A stretch of DNA of 64,000 nucleotides, from the NCBI GenBank assembly GCA_029204045.2, contig CM055067.1, forward strand, positions 22,952,838-23,016,837. The letters are read 5' to 3'. The notes under the pieces are model-generated. The model worked only from the letters and a program-made list of their open reading frames with translations. It was not told the DNA's origin and ran no database searches. This DNA is from Tillandsia leiboldiana. Taxonomy: Eukaryota; Streptophyta; Magnoliopsida; Poales; Bromeliaceae. Position numbers and translations under genes: made by a program. Positions 1 to 11,406 of this stretch are shown one piece after another; position 1 is the stretch's first letter; each line of letters begins with the position of its first letter.

Positions 1-565
1 ACACGGTGGTGATGCCACACCATTGATACACGGTGATGATGCCACACCGTTGATACACGGTGGTGATGCCACACCGTTGATACACGGTGGTGATGCCACG
101 CCGTTGATACACGGTGGTGATGCCACACCGTTGATACACGGTGGTGATGCCACGCCGTTGATACACGGTGGTGATGCCACGCCGTTGATACACGGTGGTG
201 ATGCCACGCCGTTGATACACGGTGGTGATGCCACGCCGTTGATACACGGTGGTGATGCCACGCCGTTGATACACGGTGGTGATGCCACGCCGTTGATACA
301 CGGTGGTGATGCCACGCCGTTGATACACGGTGGGGATGCCACGCCGTTGGTACGCGGTGGTGATGCCATGCCGTTGGTGCACGGTGGTGATGCCACGCCG
401 TTGGTGCACGGTGGTGATGCCACGCCGTTGGTGCACGGTGGTGATGCCACGCCGTTGGTGCACGGCAGTGATGCCACGCCGTTGGTGCACGGCAGTGATG
501 CCACGCCGTTGGTGCACGGCAGTGATGCCACGCCGTTGGTGCACGGCAGTGATGCCACGTTGTAG
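1..565 (+). repeat. 27-bp minisatellite, about 21 units, open in one frame
   Basis: Tandem units of 27 bp read through in frame as nine-residue units of the form IHGGDATPL. The variants lie in blocks: one IHGDD unit, eleven IHGGD units, one VRGGDAM unit, three VHGGD units and four VHGSD units, ending at a stop near 565. The array runs off the left window edge. It lies about 0.75 kb upstream of a Ty3 LTR, so it is probably in the 3' internal region of that element. The open frame may only reflect a unit length divisible by three. I do not claim a protein. Confidence 0.9.
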
Positions 566-1310
566 GTACACAACGGTGAGAGTTTTGTGGATGTTTCGGA
601 CTTTGACCGCGAGTTTGGGCATCAGCTTTATGATCGCCTTGTGGGCCAGTTTTCAGTCCCGTTCACCGACGGTTTGGTCCCCGTCATGGTGTTCTTTATT
701 AGTTGAGGGATCGACTTCGACCCGTGGGTCCGTTGGGGTTATGATAGCATGTTGAGCGACCAACTGTGGCATGAGATTGTGCCTTTTGAGGATCCCTTTT
801 GAGGGTAGCCTGCAGTTGTGTTGTCCACTCGAGTGGTTTCGGATCGGGAGGTAACCGAGTGAAGACCCCAGCGTATTGGACTCCCTTCCTTATTGGATTA
901 ATATGCGGGTATGCTCGGGTCGTCTTGTTGAGGTTGGCACCATGTTGTGGTTTGGTGCATGTTACACTTGTGGTTATTTCAGTTTCCCCCAGCCTTTTGG
1001 TGGAGCCCTTTTGTTTTTCACGTCTCAGCTCAGTAATGATGTGATTTTCCTCGCCCGTGATTGACTTGCCTCTTGAGATTTGTGATTGTTGGAGTACGAG
1101 GGACGCCCGTAGCAATTTCTGGCTCGAGAGATGAGAGAATTGCACATCGGGTCATACCGTACTTGTTGTTGTTGTTGCGAAGTAATCACGAGGAGCGAGT
1201 GGGGTTTAGGGAGCTGGAGGCGTATTGTTAGATACCTAGCCGTGGTATTCTCGACTCCTGATGGGCTTGAGCTAGTTTCGAGGACGAAACTTTCTTTTAG
1301 TGGGGGAGGG
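566..1310 (+). other. 3' internal region and polypurine tract of a Ty3/gypsy element
   Basis: No intact gene is seen. The region ends in a purine-rich tract (1300-1310, TGGGGGAGGG core) directly before the LTR start. A short stretch at 1270-1296 reads FEDETFF followed by a stop, which resembles the end of a chromodomain-clade polyprotein. The body of the element lies outside the window on the left, so its coding state cannot be judged. Confidence 0.6.
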
Positions 1311-1954
1311 TGTGAGGTCCCGGAATCTCCCGCGTAGGGCTTGCTGGTTGTTGAGCAGCTTTTAGTGGCCTTTGGGAGTGTTTGTGCGCGTGTCGGGCCC
1401 GAGAATTGGATTTGTGGTGCAATTTGGGTTTTAGTTGCATCACTGGAGGCCTGCGTGGTGTGTCGGTAGTGTTTGCGCGCAATTTGGACACAAGTGTTGG
1501 ACTTTGGGCTTAAAGGAGACCCCGTGGGAAATTGGAGGACCCGTCGGGTGTTTGGAAGTGGTTTCGCGCGATTCAGATGTCAAAATTGGACTCCGGGCGA
1601 AGTTTGGATAAGAGTTTACCTCTCCGGTCGCCTTCGGGAATTTTTAGAGTTGGAATTTGGCAAATCGGACTTTAAAAATGGACCCGGCGCGAAAATCGGA
1701 TCGAGTGGGCTATCCGGGGGCACTCCGTAATTTTTGGATGAGAATTTGGAGAAATGGACATCGTTTTTGGATTCAGCGCGCGAAATCGCTAAGAATGGAC
1801 TATTTACTTGTTTGTTTTGGAGCCCGGATGTTTTACACATTTTTCGGGGCGGCGCGACACGTTTCCCGAGGCGAGGCGACGGCGCGGATCCCGAGGCGGC
1901 TCAAGGCACGCAGCTGGCGCGCGTTGGGAACGCGCGCCTGCGCGTGTCAGCGCA

Positions 1955-1976
1955 GGGGCCGCCACGTGGCGGCCCC
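1955..1976. promoter_or_regulatory. Perfect 22-bp palindrome centred on a G-box
   Basis: The sequence is its own reverse complement and is centred on GCCACGTGGC, the strongest form of the plant G-box (CACGTG). A second CCACGTGG lies at 2109-2116. Both are in the GC-rich 5' part of LTR-B, upstream of the pyrimidine-rich tract. Plant bZIP and bHLH factors bind CACGTG, but occupancy here is inference. Confidence 0.6.
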
Positions 1977-2532
1977 CCGTTGGAGGCCCGCGCGGGAGCG
2001 GGTGGGCGCGCCCGTGTCACGCGCCCGTGTCCCGCGCCTGCGCGGGCGCGGTGTCACGCGCCCGTGTGGCGCGTGGACTGCGCGCCCGCGTGGCGCGCAG
2101 GGGCGCGGCCACGTGGCGGGCGCGCGGTTGCCTGCGCCTGGTGCACCGCTTTGTGCCGTGGACCGGGCGGTTGGAGGGTCCGGATTGGCCGGTGCACCAT
2201 GGACCGGTGCACCGTGGACCGGTGCACCGTGGACCATCCCCTTTTTCCCCCTCTTCTTCTTCTTCTTCTTTCTCCCCCGCACGCCACTTTCTTCCTTTCT
2301 TTTCCTTTCTTCTTCAACCGAGCGAGAGGGAGGAGGTGGTGGGTTGTGTGGCGTGGCGTCGTGGGCCTCGTGGAGCGTGCGAAGTTCGCCGGCGGAGCAT
2401 TTCGGTGGCGGCGGCGCAGTCGGGTAGGCCCCGTGTGCTAATTTTTCGGTGTTTTTAGCACAGTTTTGGGGCGTTCTTTGGACTGTGAATTAACCCCTTA
2501 TTCTTATCTGTGTTAGGGACAGTATTTTTTAC

Positions 2533-2718
2533 TGTGCTCCGTTTTGCGTGCGGTCCCCGACGCCGTGCACCGTTTTGCGTGCGGACTCCGTTTTGCATGC
2601 GGATTCTGGCACCGTGCTCCGTTTTGCATGCGGACTCCGTTTTGCGTGCGGACTCCGGCACCGTGCACCGTTTTGCGTGCGGACTCCGGCAGCGGACATC
2701 GTTTTGCGTGCGGATCGC
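2533..2718 (+). repeat. 31/18-bp subrepeats inside LTR-B
   Basis: The motif GTTTTGCGTGCGGACTCCG recurs about every 31 bp, with some units shortened to 18 bp. The same array, longer, is found reverse-complemented at 43803-44110, so it is a family trait and not a chance expansion. Confidence 0.85.
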
Positions 2719-4510
2719 GTGGAGGCCAATTGCAAGTGTCTACGAGCAATTGGTGGCAAATCGAGGTGGGTGGCCTTATCTCCAAGTTTTATGGACTGTA
2801 CATTAATTCTATTGATGTAGGACTATGCATGATAGTTTATTTCCTTGTGTAGCATGCTAGATTGTTGGAATGGTTATTCCTTTATCATCTGTTAACATAG
2901 TTATCTTGGAACTTGACCTAGCACCCCCGTCATATGTTGCATGTGTAACCAGACCAATAGAAAACCCTCACTTGGGCTAGGGTTATTTTCTGCTTAGACA
3001 TCCACACTGTTCTTTCATTCCTGGACATAGTGTTATCCTCGCCCGGGTAGTGGGCCGAGAGGTCGGGACTTGCTTTTAGTGTGGGATGCTTTTGCACTCT
3101 TGCTTGGGAGCAGAGTGGAGTCTGGTAGTTGTAGCGGGTTGCTTATCTGTGCCGGGAGGCATTTGGGTAAACGGTAGTCCCGAGAGGTCTTGTTTCCCTG
3201 TTGCACAGTCGTGGGAGAGAGCCGTTGAGTAGACGGTAGTCCCGGGCCGACGCGTATCTTCCGGTCAGTGTTGTTGGGAACCGTTGGGGTTAACGGTGAT
3301 CCCGGGTCGTTGAGTTTTGTCCGACCAGTATTGTTGGCCTGAGTTGTGGGTCGTTCCTGGCTGTGGAGTACCTCCAGCCAGTGTGCTTTGTGCTGCGAGC
3401 TGTTGGAGAGGCTAGTGTCTCGTGTTTATTGTGAGCTGATCAGCTGAGTCGTAGAGAGTGCTCCGACTATTGTGCGAGATATTTGGGGATCTTGAGTCCT
3501 ACCGTTCTGGGAGTGAGCGTGGTTTTTGACTATAGCCTGCTTGTGCCAATTAGTGATACTCTATGCCGCGCCGTTTTCCTCAGTTGGAGTCGCGTCCCTG
3601 AGATGCCGCTGTGGATACGATGGGCCTGTTGAGGCAGTTTTGCGCGAGGGGTGAGTTAGTCGGGTAGGACGCCCCACGTAAATCCCGTCCTCATGAGGAT
3701 GTGTGGTAGTGGGCAGGCGCGTTCCTAGTCGACAGGCGCAGGCTTGACTGGACCCTATGAGGCAGTCAGTTCGATTGGGTCTATTGAGCACCTTGGGTGC
3801 GAGTGGTCTCTTTTAATTTCATCTGTTCCACTTTTTGAGTATCTAGATAGAGGTATGGTAGCTGTAGAGTAGCTCCAGCTTTTCTTGTTCAGATTTCATT
3901 GCACTGTTATCTTTTACCTCTAGTAGACTTAGTGGGCAGACCGTTGGGCTTATTGACGGCACCCACTGAGAACTACTGTGGGAAGTAGTTCTCACACCCG
4001 TCGTGGTGTCTTTTTCCCCAGGAACTTCTTCTCCTGTTCCTGTTGCTCCAGTTGCTGATCCTTCTGACCGAGGCGAGGGAGTCGCGAGCTAGTTCCCTAC
4101 CCGTCGTTGGAGTGTAGCGGTACCCCTTCAGAGGAGAGCTTCAGTAGATTAGTTTACCTCTTTTTCCTCTGTTGAGTGACCTTTGTTGTGAGGTATAGAG
4201 TTGTACTTTATTTTACAGTTTGAGAGACTGATGTGGTGAGGATATTTGTATTGAGAGCTTGTACACCGATGTATTTTATTGGAGATACCTCCCTTTTGAG
4301 TTTTGTATCAGAGGACTTTGTATACGATCGTATTTGGGAGATGGATATTGTATTATTTTCAGTTTTTAGTAGTTTACTTTCCGCTCTGATATCTGTTTAC
4401 TGTAGTTGATTCTTTCTGCAGGTTAGACGCTTCGTCTGTACGGCAGTTTCCGTACAGATGGCGGATCTGTTGGCGAGCCCGGGTCGCAGTTTCGACCCCG
4501 GGGCGTGACA

Positions 4511-4933
4511 ACACCGCCCCTATCGCAGGCCGCCACGTGTCCGCCCTCCGGTGCACGCTGGCGCCGTGGACCACGCACCTGCCCGCGCGCCTGCCCGCGC
4601 ACTGCGCGCTGCCCGCGCCCGCTGCCCGCCGCGCTCCGCCGCTGCCCGCCGGCGGCCGGAACGGTGTCAAGGTGCCTCGAAATCCGTGCGCATCATCCGG
4701 GCTTTGAAATAAACAAGTAAATAGTCCATTTTAATCGTTTTCGCGCGCTGAATCCAAATCCGAAGTCCGATTTGCCCAATTCCACTTCTAAATTTTCCCA
4801 AAGGCCTCCGGTGATGCAAACTTAATCCCAAATTGCACCATAAATCCATTTCTTGGGCCCGACACGCGCACAAACACTCCCACGGGCCACTAATCCATCA
4901 GTAATCTCTTAAGTGGGAATTCGGGTCCTCACA
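4511..4933 (-). mobile_element. LTR-B fragment in inverted orientation
   Basis: Read on the minus strand it starts TGTGAGGACCCG at 4933 and follows the 5' part of LTR-B, including a CACGTG box at 4534-4539 and the GC-rich zone, up to the abrupt junction with the plus-strand LTR-B at 4510/4511. The two copies are therefore arranged inverted to each other. One reading is that the plus-strand element inserted into this older copy. No polypurine tract precedes 4933, so this end is a 5' LTR boundary or a recombination junction. Confidence 0.75.
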
Positions 4934-5063
4934 GTTCTCCTTGAAGTCTCTATGCTCCAAAGAGATCAATCCCGCAGCCCTTAACCTCCAAAGGCCACTC
5001 CTCCACCTCTACTTCTTCTTCTTCCTTCTTTTTCCTTCTCTTCTTTTCCTTTCTCTGGTTCGA

Positions 5064-5109
<46 letters not shown>

Positions 5110-5655
5110 TTTTTCCTGTGTCAGGGGGTAGTTGGGTAGCCGGCATGGGTGAAATTACTATGCTGCCCTCACTTAAAAAGGAAAATTATCTCACTGCCCT
5201 AGAATTCTGGGAGCTGGGTACCGATACCCAGACACATTTTCATTCCTGGCCGAGGCTGGATTTTGCCCTGTTTAGTGTAGGATACCGGTACCCAACCCTT
5301 GGTATCGGTACCCAAGCTCTCTTACTCCAAACCGAGCTCGGTTTGTCCAGTTTAATATAGGGTACCGGTACCCAGGGACTTAGAATATTTTTTGCTGTTT
5401 TCCAGCCCGAGAGCTTGCTGTCTGGTTTCCATTAATTGGTTCCGGTACCCATTAAAGCGTTCTGATACTCAATGCCACCTGAAGCTTCACAAGTCTGAAG
5501 CATCGAATTTGCGCGCCGTCAAGTCACTTTTCGATCCGAAGGCTTTTGCTTCGCATTGAAACACTCCGAACTCATCCGTATTCACAATTTAAACACGTTA
5601 CGGGCGATTTCACCGCACTTCGCTATTTCGCGGAACCGGTGCACTATAGTGCACC
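4934..5655 (-). mobile_element. LTR-A-like fragment with an AG microsatellite
   Basis: The stretch with repeated GGTACC/GGTATCGGTACC motifs, the CCGAAGGCTTTTGCTTCG hairpin-like segment and CGCTATTTCGCG corresponds to the 5' end of the LTRs at 36220-39129 and 47920-50388 (minus orientation). An (AG)n microsatellite sits at 5066-5106. No gene is present. Confidence 0.65.
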
Positions 5656-6966
5656 CACTAGTTTGATTGAGAACATGTTGGAGGATAATGTTACTTCATG
5701 TTGTTTGAGTTGCAAACATTTTTGATAAATTATTGATTAATCCTTATTTATGATAATGGAATTTTGGAACCTTGACTAGCACCCCATCATATGTTGCATG
5801 TGTAAACCAGACTAGTAGAGAACTCTAACTTGGGCTAGTTTCTTTATGCTTTAGACATTCCCACACACTGTATTTATCTTTTCCTGGACTGAATTTTTCT
5901 TGCCCGGGTAGTGGGCCGAGTAGTCGGGATGTTGTGGGATGCATGTTGCACTCGTGCCTGGGGGGCGAGTGGAGTCTGGTAGCTGTGGTAGATCAGTGCA
6001 AGATTTGGGACCCGTCTATGTCGACGGTGGGTCCCGGCTGTTGAGTACCTCCAGCCAGTGAGTCAGTTTTGTGAGTTGGTATTTGCCGATCTGACTGATC
6101 GTGGATTTAGACTATAGTCAGCATTAGCCAAAACGAGCTCGACAGAGATGCGCGAATACTTTCCTCGTTGGGGTCGCTCCCCTCGAGTGCCGCTCCGGAG
6201 TTAGGTCTGTTACTTATCTTTCACAGCTTGTCGACGCAGTTTGTGTCGGACTGCCCACGTAAATTCCGTCCCAGTGGGGATGTGTGGTAGTGGGTAGGCG
6301 CAGGTTTGATTGGACCCTTTGTGGTAGTCAGTGAGATTGGGTTGACTGAGCATATTGATGTCGAGTAGATGCATTACTTTCATCTGTATCACCCATTGAG
6401 CATTCTAGATAGAGGCATGATAGCTGTAGAGTTATTTCCAGCTTTTCTTACACAGTTTTATTGCATCGTTATCTTATGTCTCTAGTAGACTTAGTGGGCA
6501 GACCGTTGGTCTTGGAGATGGTACCCACTGAGAACTACTGTTGAATATAGTTCTCACACCCTCCATTGGTGACCATTTTTCAGGGGCATCATCTCCAGTT
6601 CCTGCTCCTCCAGTTGCTGCTTCTTCAGATCGAGATAAGAGAGTCGCGAGCTAGATCCCTATCTGTTCATAGAGAGAGTAGTTGTACCTTTTTTTGGTGA
6701 TTTTAGTACTGTCGGTGGATTTGATGTATTATGTATATTGTACTCTTGAGGGTTTTTATTTTAAGAGACTTATGTATTGTGAGGACCTGACATGTACTAT
6801 TTTGAGGAGTTGTATTTTATATTTCAGCAATTTATTTTCTAATTCTGATATCTGCATAGTTGTTAGCACTATCTTTTATAGGTTAGACGTTTCATCTATG
6901 CTGGACTTTTCGTATGGATGGTGAATCTATTCGCGAGTGCGGATTGCAGTTTCGATCTCAGTGGCA
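5656..6966 (+). mobile_element. Diverged LTR-B 3' fragment
   Basis: It follows the second half of LTR-B: the CATATGTTGCATGTGTAA segment (compare 2930-2950), GCCCGGGTAGTGGGCCGAG, the TAGACTTAGTGGGCAGACCG segment and the terminal GCAGTTTCGA stretch. It ends close to 6966, only about 100 bp before the predicted promoter of the bZIP gene. It is too diverged for a reliable TSD. Confidence 0.7.
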
Positions 6967-7029
6967 GTATATCCCATATTGGGGTTGTACATGTAATATT
7001 TTCCTAATTTAATAAATTTTAGGACTGAT

Positions 7030-7100
7030 GTGCAAAAGGCCCTTAACCCTAATTATTATATTATTAATATATAAGAAATTCCTATTTCTCTCTCTTGTGC
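7030..7100 (+). promoter_or_regulatory. Predicted core promoter of the bZIP gene
   Basis: A TATA-like TTAATATATAAG lies at about 7064-7075 and is followed by a C/T-rich tract (TTTCTCTCTCTTG), as is common at plant transcription starts. Upstream are an AACCCTAA telo-box-like element (7046-7053) and AAAGGCCC (7035-7042). The assignment rests on position before a GC-rich leader and the downstream bZIP exons. No transcript evidence is available. Confidence 0.45.
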
Positions 7101-7362
7101 GTAGTCCCCAACCGACCACGCTGTGTCTCTCAGCCGTACCTCTCTCGCGTGCACGCACGTGCTCTCACTCTCTTATTCTCGCACGCTCGCACGCACGCTC
7201 CCGCGGCGGCCTCTCGATCCCTCGTGCTCCGACGTCGCCATCGCCGTTCTTAGCCGTCGCCTCCCTTCTCGATCGTCGTCGATGGTGTTTGGTTCGTCGT
7301 CGACGGTGTTCGGTTCGTCGTCGATGGCACCTCGATCGCCGTCGTTTCTTCATCATTTTTGA
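7081..7362 (+). other. Predicted 5' leader exon of the bZIP gene
   Basis: The stretch is C/T-rich, then GC-rich with ACGTGC-type motifs and TCGTCGTCG runs, and ends TTTTTGAAAG before GTTTCT, a possible donor site. An ORF runs through it (7028-7441) but resembles no family and is probably leader sequence. A further candidate leader exon is 8509-8562, bounded by TTTTTTTACTTTAG and GTAAGT. Exon structure is inferred from splice signals only. Confidence 0.35.
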
Positions 7363-7958
7363 AAGGTTTCTTACCCTGTTCATCTCGTCTCTTTTTTTTA
7401 TTTTTTTGAAATTAATCTTCTCTTTATTGATGGGTATATGAATTATGTAGATGTTTCTCTTTTGATAGGTTTAGACATAAAGTATTAAAATATGAATTTT
7501 TTTATTAAGTATTGATCTTGAACCATTAGAAATTTTGATATTGCTTAAATCCTTGTATACCCCGGAGATTCCATTGTGCGGATTCTTTATATTCTCTATG
7601 TGATTCGAAATGCCCACCAAGTGTTCGACAGAATGACTAGGGTAAGGCAAATATAATTTTTGCTTCCAATTTTAACCTTATTATATAACTAGTAGTAAAC
7701 ATGTGTGTTGGCATCTGAAAATCATCTTCTCGAGCAATTGGACCTTCGTTTAAATTTTATGGAACTCATTCATGTTACATTATTCTTTTTGAACAACATA
7801 GTTCATAGAACTCTTCTTTTTTGATTGATAGTTGAGATTTCTCAACTTATTTTGGTTAAAATCTCTCTCTTTTTTTTTCTTTTTTTTTTGTTTTTTTTTT
7901 TGTTTGTTGTTGTTGGATAAGATTGGCCTCTTAGCAACTATTTTAGACTTGTGCTAAT

Positions 7959-8307
7959 CAAGGATTCAAGTGTCGTCGTACGGGGTCGTGCCGAAAACTT
8001 GCCGACAAGGTATAACACGGCGCGTGCCGTGTCGTGCTTTACTGATGCGTGCTGGTCACAAAAAAAATGAAAAAATACATGTGTGCTGATACATAATGGT
8101 GTGAGATATTTATTTTTCTTTAGTAACAAAATATTCTAATTCCTTATTATGTATCTTTATTGAATCTTTTGAACTTTATTGAGAAAATTACTTACTAATT
8201 TAAAGAAAAGAGGATTTTGAGTCGTGCCATCGGTACGGGGGCCGTATCGTGTTGATATCTTGTTGGCACGATATGGCGGGCCGTGCCTATGGGAACTCAA
8301 ATCCTAA
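7959..8307 (-). mobile_element. Short hAT-type MITE (about 0.35 kb) in the leader intron
   Basis: The ends are CAAGGATTCAAGTG and a reverse-complementary AACTCAAATCCTAA. The flanks are GTGCTAAT and GTGCTAGT (7 of 8 match), an 8-bp duplication as made by hAT transposases. The ends are rich in GTGCCG/CGGCAC inverted motifs. It is the same subfamily as 19534-19864 and 51485-51828, and encodes no protein. Confidence 0.8.
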
Positions 8308-9403
8308 GTGCTAGTATTCTACATGAGCCTTCCCGAATTAGGTTGGTTGGGTATTAGTTTCCTACAACCATGCTTATTACGAAAGTAATTAGTTCTATGT
8401 TAGATGGGTTGGACTTCTTTTTAGAAACTCAATCGGAACCTAGTAAGCTTTTGATGGTTTATTTTCATGATTTTGTGCTTGTAATGATATTTTGTTTTTT
8501 TACTTTAGGTTTTGTTGATTAGATTGATACTTGGCTTTTGATGATACTTGGATCATTTGAAGGTAAGTGACCTAATACTCATTAGTTTATTTTCGATAAA
8601 ATTATAGAAATATGTTATGGCAACATAAATTCTTCTTTTTCGGTGTTTTCAAAATAAGGGTTAAGCGTGCTTATATATATTAGAAATCATTGAAAGAAAA
8701 GTAAAAAGCTTTGCTCTGTCTACTGTGTAAATTCTAAAAAAATGTGCTTTAGAAATTGTGCTTATTTGATAAAAATTCAGTAGTCGATAATTTGTTTCCT
8801 TTTAAATTATTGACTAAGTAAGTAATCTTAAAGTAGTAATATCTCTTGGTATTTTGTTATACTTATGTTGGCCGTGTCGACATGAATTTTGTGATAGAAG
8901 CTAGCTTCGATTTTGTGATACACCTTTGAGTGCGACGCGCTTTGAGTGCAATTTTGTGATGCGCCTTCGGGTGCTATTTTGTAACGCACCTTCAGGTTCT
9001 ATTTAGATACACCTTGGGGTGATTTCACTTTCTGATCGTGCCTTTAGGTGCCTTTGATGTGTGGTTGGACCTTTGCCAACGGGTTGCTCGTTACGAGAGT
9101 CTTTTGTTTTACAATTTTAACTTTTGGAATAAAAATGTTTTGTCAAAATTCAATTTCTCTTAGTTCAATTTAGTAAAATATGTTTAAGTTTGAACTTTTG
9201 AAGATAGACGTGAAATCTTCGTGAAAACTGAGTCATTATTAGTACATTTTCAGTACAAAAAATTTATATTTGAATATTTAGATTTTTTTTTTTTTATTTT
9301 GCATGCTTAGTACGATTAATGCGGTGTATGGTTGCTTACTCAGATATTGAGTCCAATCAGTTTGTGGGGGATGGGATTGAGTGATTGCTAGATGCAGAGA
9401 ATG

Positions 9404-10982
9404 CAAGGAATTAAGTATCTGTCCGTGCCTTACGGCACGGGACGATACTTATCGTGCCACCAATTAGGTGGCACGGTACAGGGGGGGTCTCTCTTGGTTC
9501 CCCTGTGCTGTGATACTCTCTGAGTATCGAGGAGCGATACCTAGAGGGTATCACGGTACGTGCCGCTGCGTGTCTACACAGGCACATAGTGTTTTTACTT
9601 CGACTTTTTTGGTTTCTCTCATAGACTTTTATCTCTCTCTCATCTCTTTTCTTCTTTTCACTTCTACCTTTTCTTCTATTCTGCGCTCTTCTTTCTTTCC
9701 TCTCACGTATCTTTCCCTATTTTTTTCCTTTTTATTTTTTCCTATTTTTTTCTCATAATTTGTTCTTTAATTTTTCTTTTCAATCTCTTATTATTCTTTG
9801 ATCATTTCGATTTTTTTTAAAAAGTAAATAAATAGTAAAATCGAAGATCCACTTATTAGACAAGTCAAGAAATTTACAACTTAAATTTTTTTTCCATACA
9901 TTTAGAATATATTTAACTTGTAAAGTTTCTTTTGTGAAGAAATATGAAGTTATGCAAATTTTTATTAACAATTTACAAAAATATGAAAATATATCCACTT
10001 GATTTAGTCATTATATGGTCCATTTTTAATTTCCTTTGATGAATTTAGCATTCTGTGCGAGATTTAAGATATTCTTCACTTTGAAAACTTTATTATTAGA
10101 TTTTAAAACTTGAAAATTCTAATAAAATTGAAAACTAAATAGAAACAATTGATATTTAAATTTGCTTAATGTATATGTCATATAGTTTATTGTTAAATTT
10201 TCATAAATAGATTTCACAAGGTTCTTATTTAAATTTAAGAAAAAGTAATTTTCTTGGATGAACTTGCAAATTTTGCATAATTCTTTTTTAAAAAATAATT
10301 TTCTCCGATTTATATTTTATAATTTTTTAAATTCTAAAAAAAATAAAGATAAATCAAAAAATTTAAAAGTTAATCAATTTTTATTATTGCTTAATTTATT
10401 TATCGTATGGTTTATTATTAAATTTTTATGGACATAGTTTACAATTTTTTTTAAAAATTTTTAGAAAAAATAATTTTCTTCAATTTTTTCATAAATATTT
10501 TTTAAAAAATTGAAAATGAAAATGAAGTATCAGTGCACTTTGGATCCCATTCTAGTTTAGTCTAGTCATCATACAGTCCTTTATCGAATCAATACGAATG
10601 GATATTACAAATTTTTATAAAATTTAAAGAAAAAATAATTTTCACTATGAGCTGTAGTTGTATTTTATTTCACATATAAAGAAGACTACTACTATATTAA
10701 GCTATTGACTAGTAAGTTAGTAAGTTATTATTGACATTAGATCAAGACAAATCAATATGTAACCAAAATTTATAATTATTACTCTAAAACTTTTAAAATA
10801 ACATTATAAAGTCTTATTGGACAAAAAAAACTAAAATAAGACGGTACCAAAGTGTGCCACCAGGAGGTTGTGCGTGCCCATCGGCATGCAAGTGTGCCAT
10901 GTGTCGACATGCAAGCGTTCCTGTACTGTATCGTGCTAGGCAACGGCCAGCACATCCTCGTGCCCCGGCATTTTAATCCTTG
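9404..10982 (+). mobile_element. hAT-type non-autonomous element, 1.58 kb
   Basis: It starts CAAGGAATTAAGTATC and ends TTTTAATCCTTG, flanked on both sides by AGAGAATG (9396-9403 and 10983-10990), a perfect 8-bp TSD. Subterminal hairpins such as CGATAC/GTATCG and GTGCCTTACGGCAC are shared with the copies at 15182, 21914 and 34493. The interior has a pyrimidine run and then very AT-rich DNA with no transposase. It lies in the predicted leader intron of the bZIP gene. Confidence 0.92.
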
Positions 10983-11406
10983 AGAGAATGTTATTTATTT
11001 GTGAACTTTCGTTAATAAATTTAGGTATGTTAGTTAGTTTTAAAAGTTAATATTTGATAGAAATAGAGAATATTTGCCCGTTTAGAATTGTTGTGAATTT
11101 TTGGTGAATTTAAGTAATTAAGTACTCGTGAAATTGTTGTTAGTAGATTTTAGTTTTGTGGTTAACTTTATTTATTGATGTCTTTTTTGGGGTTTCAAGT
11201 ATGTAAGATTGTTTAACTTAATCTTGAGATAGGATATTGTTGCTTGATATCTACAAGTTTTGTCGCCTTGCATATTTGCAATTAATTAATTGTAGGTATG
11301 CGACATTTGTTTTGCCTTGGGTTCGGGGCATGACATCTATACTAACTGTTTTCATTCTTTCTTTGAATGCAGGCTGAGAATTAAGAGAGTATAACTGAAT
11401 TATTGG

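Larger units (their letters stand above)
1311..4510 (+). mobile_element. LTR of Ty3/gypsy family B (3' LTR, 3.2 kb)
   Basis: The segment begins TGTGAGGTCCC after a polypurine tract and ends GGGGCGTGACA, giving TG...CA termini. Its sequence matches, in the opposite orientation, the solo LTR at 41579-45132, including the GC-rich zone, the 31-bp subrepeats and the 3' end. Because the polypurine tract precedes it, it is the 3' LTR of an element whose body lies to the left. The base composition changes sharply: 1840-2230 is very GC-rich with CGCG runs, followed by a pyrimidine-rich tract, and the distal half is ordinary. The bases after the LTR are ACACC, but the matching duplication would lie outside the window. 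Confidence 0.85.
7363..11372 (+). other. Long leader intron of the bZIP gene
   Basis: It is AT-rich and without coding potential, and ends TTTGAATGCAG at 11372, directly before the exon with the start codon. It contains two MITE insertions (7959-8307 and 9404-10982) and a possible small untranslated exon (8509-8562). The remaining sequence shows poly-T runs but no recognisable gene. Confidence 0.45.

Noticed and set aside
23..565. 180-codon repetitive ORF as a real protein gene
   Set aside because: It consists only of a 27-bp tandem repeat; the open frame follows from the unit length, and no start context or conserved domain supports a protein.
1657..2458. Overlapping long ORFs in the GC-rich zone
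   Set aside because: They occur in several frames at once inside LTR-B, reflecting lack of A/T-rich stop codons.
2533..2718. CRISPR-like array of spaced repeats
   Set aside because: The repeats are a simple tandem array with no unique spacers, lying in a plant LTR.
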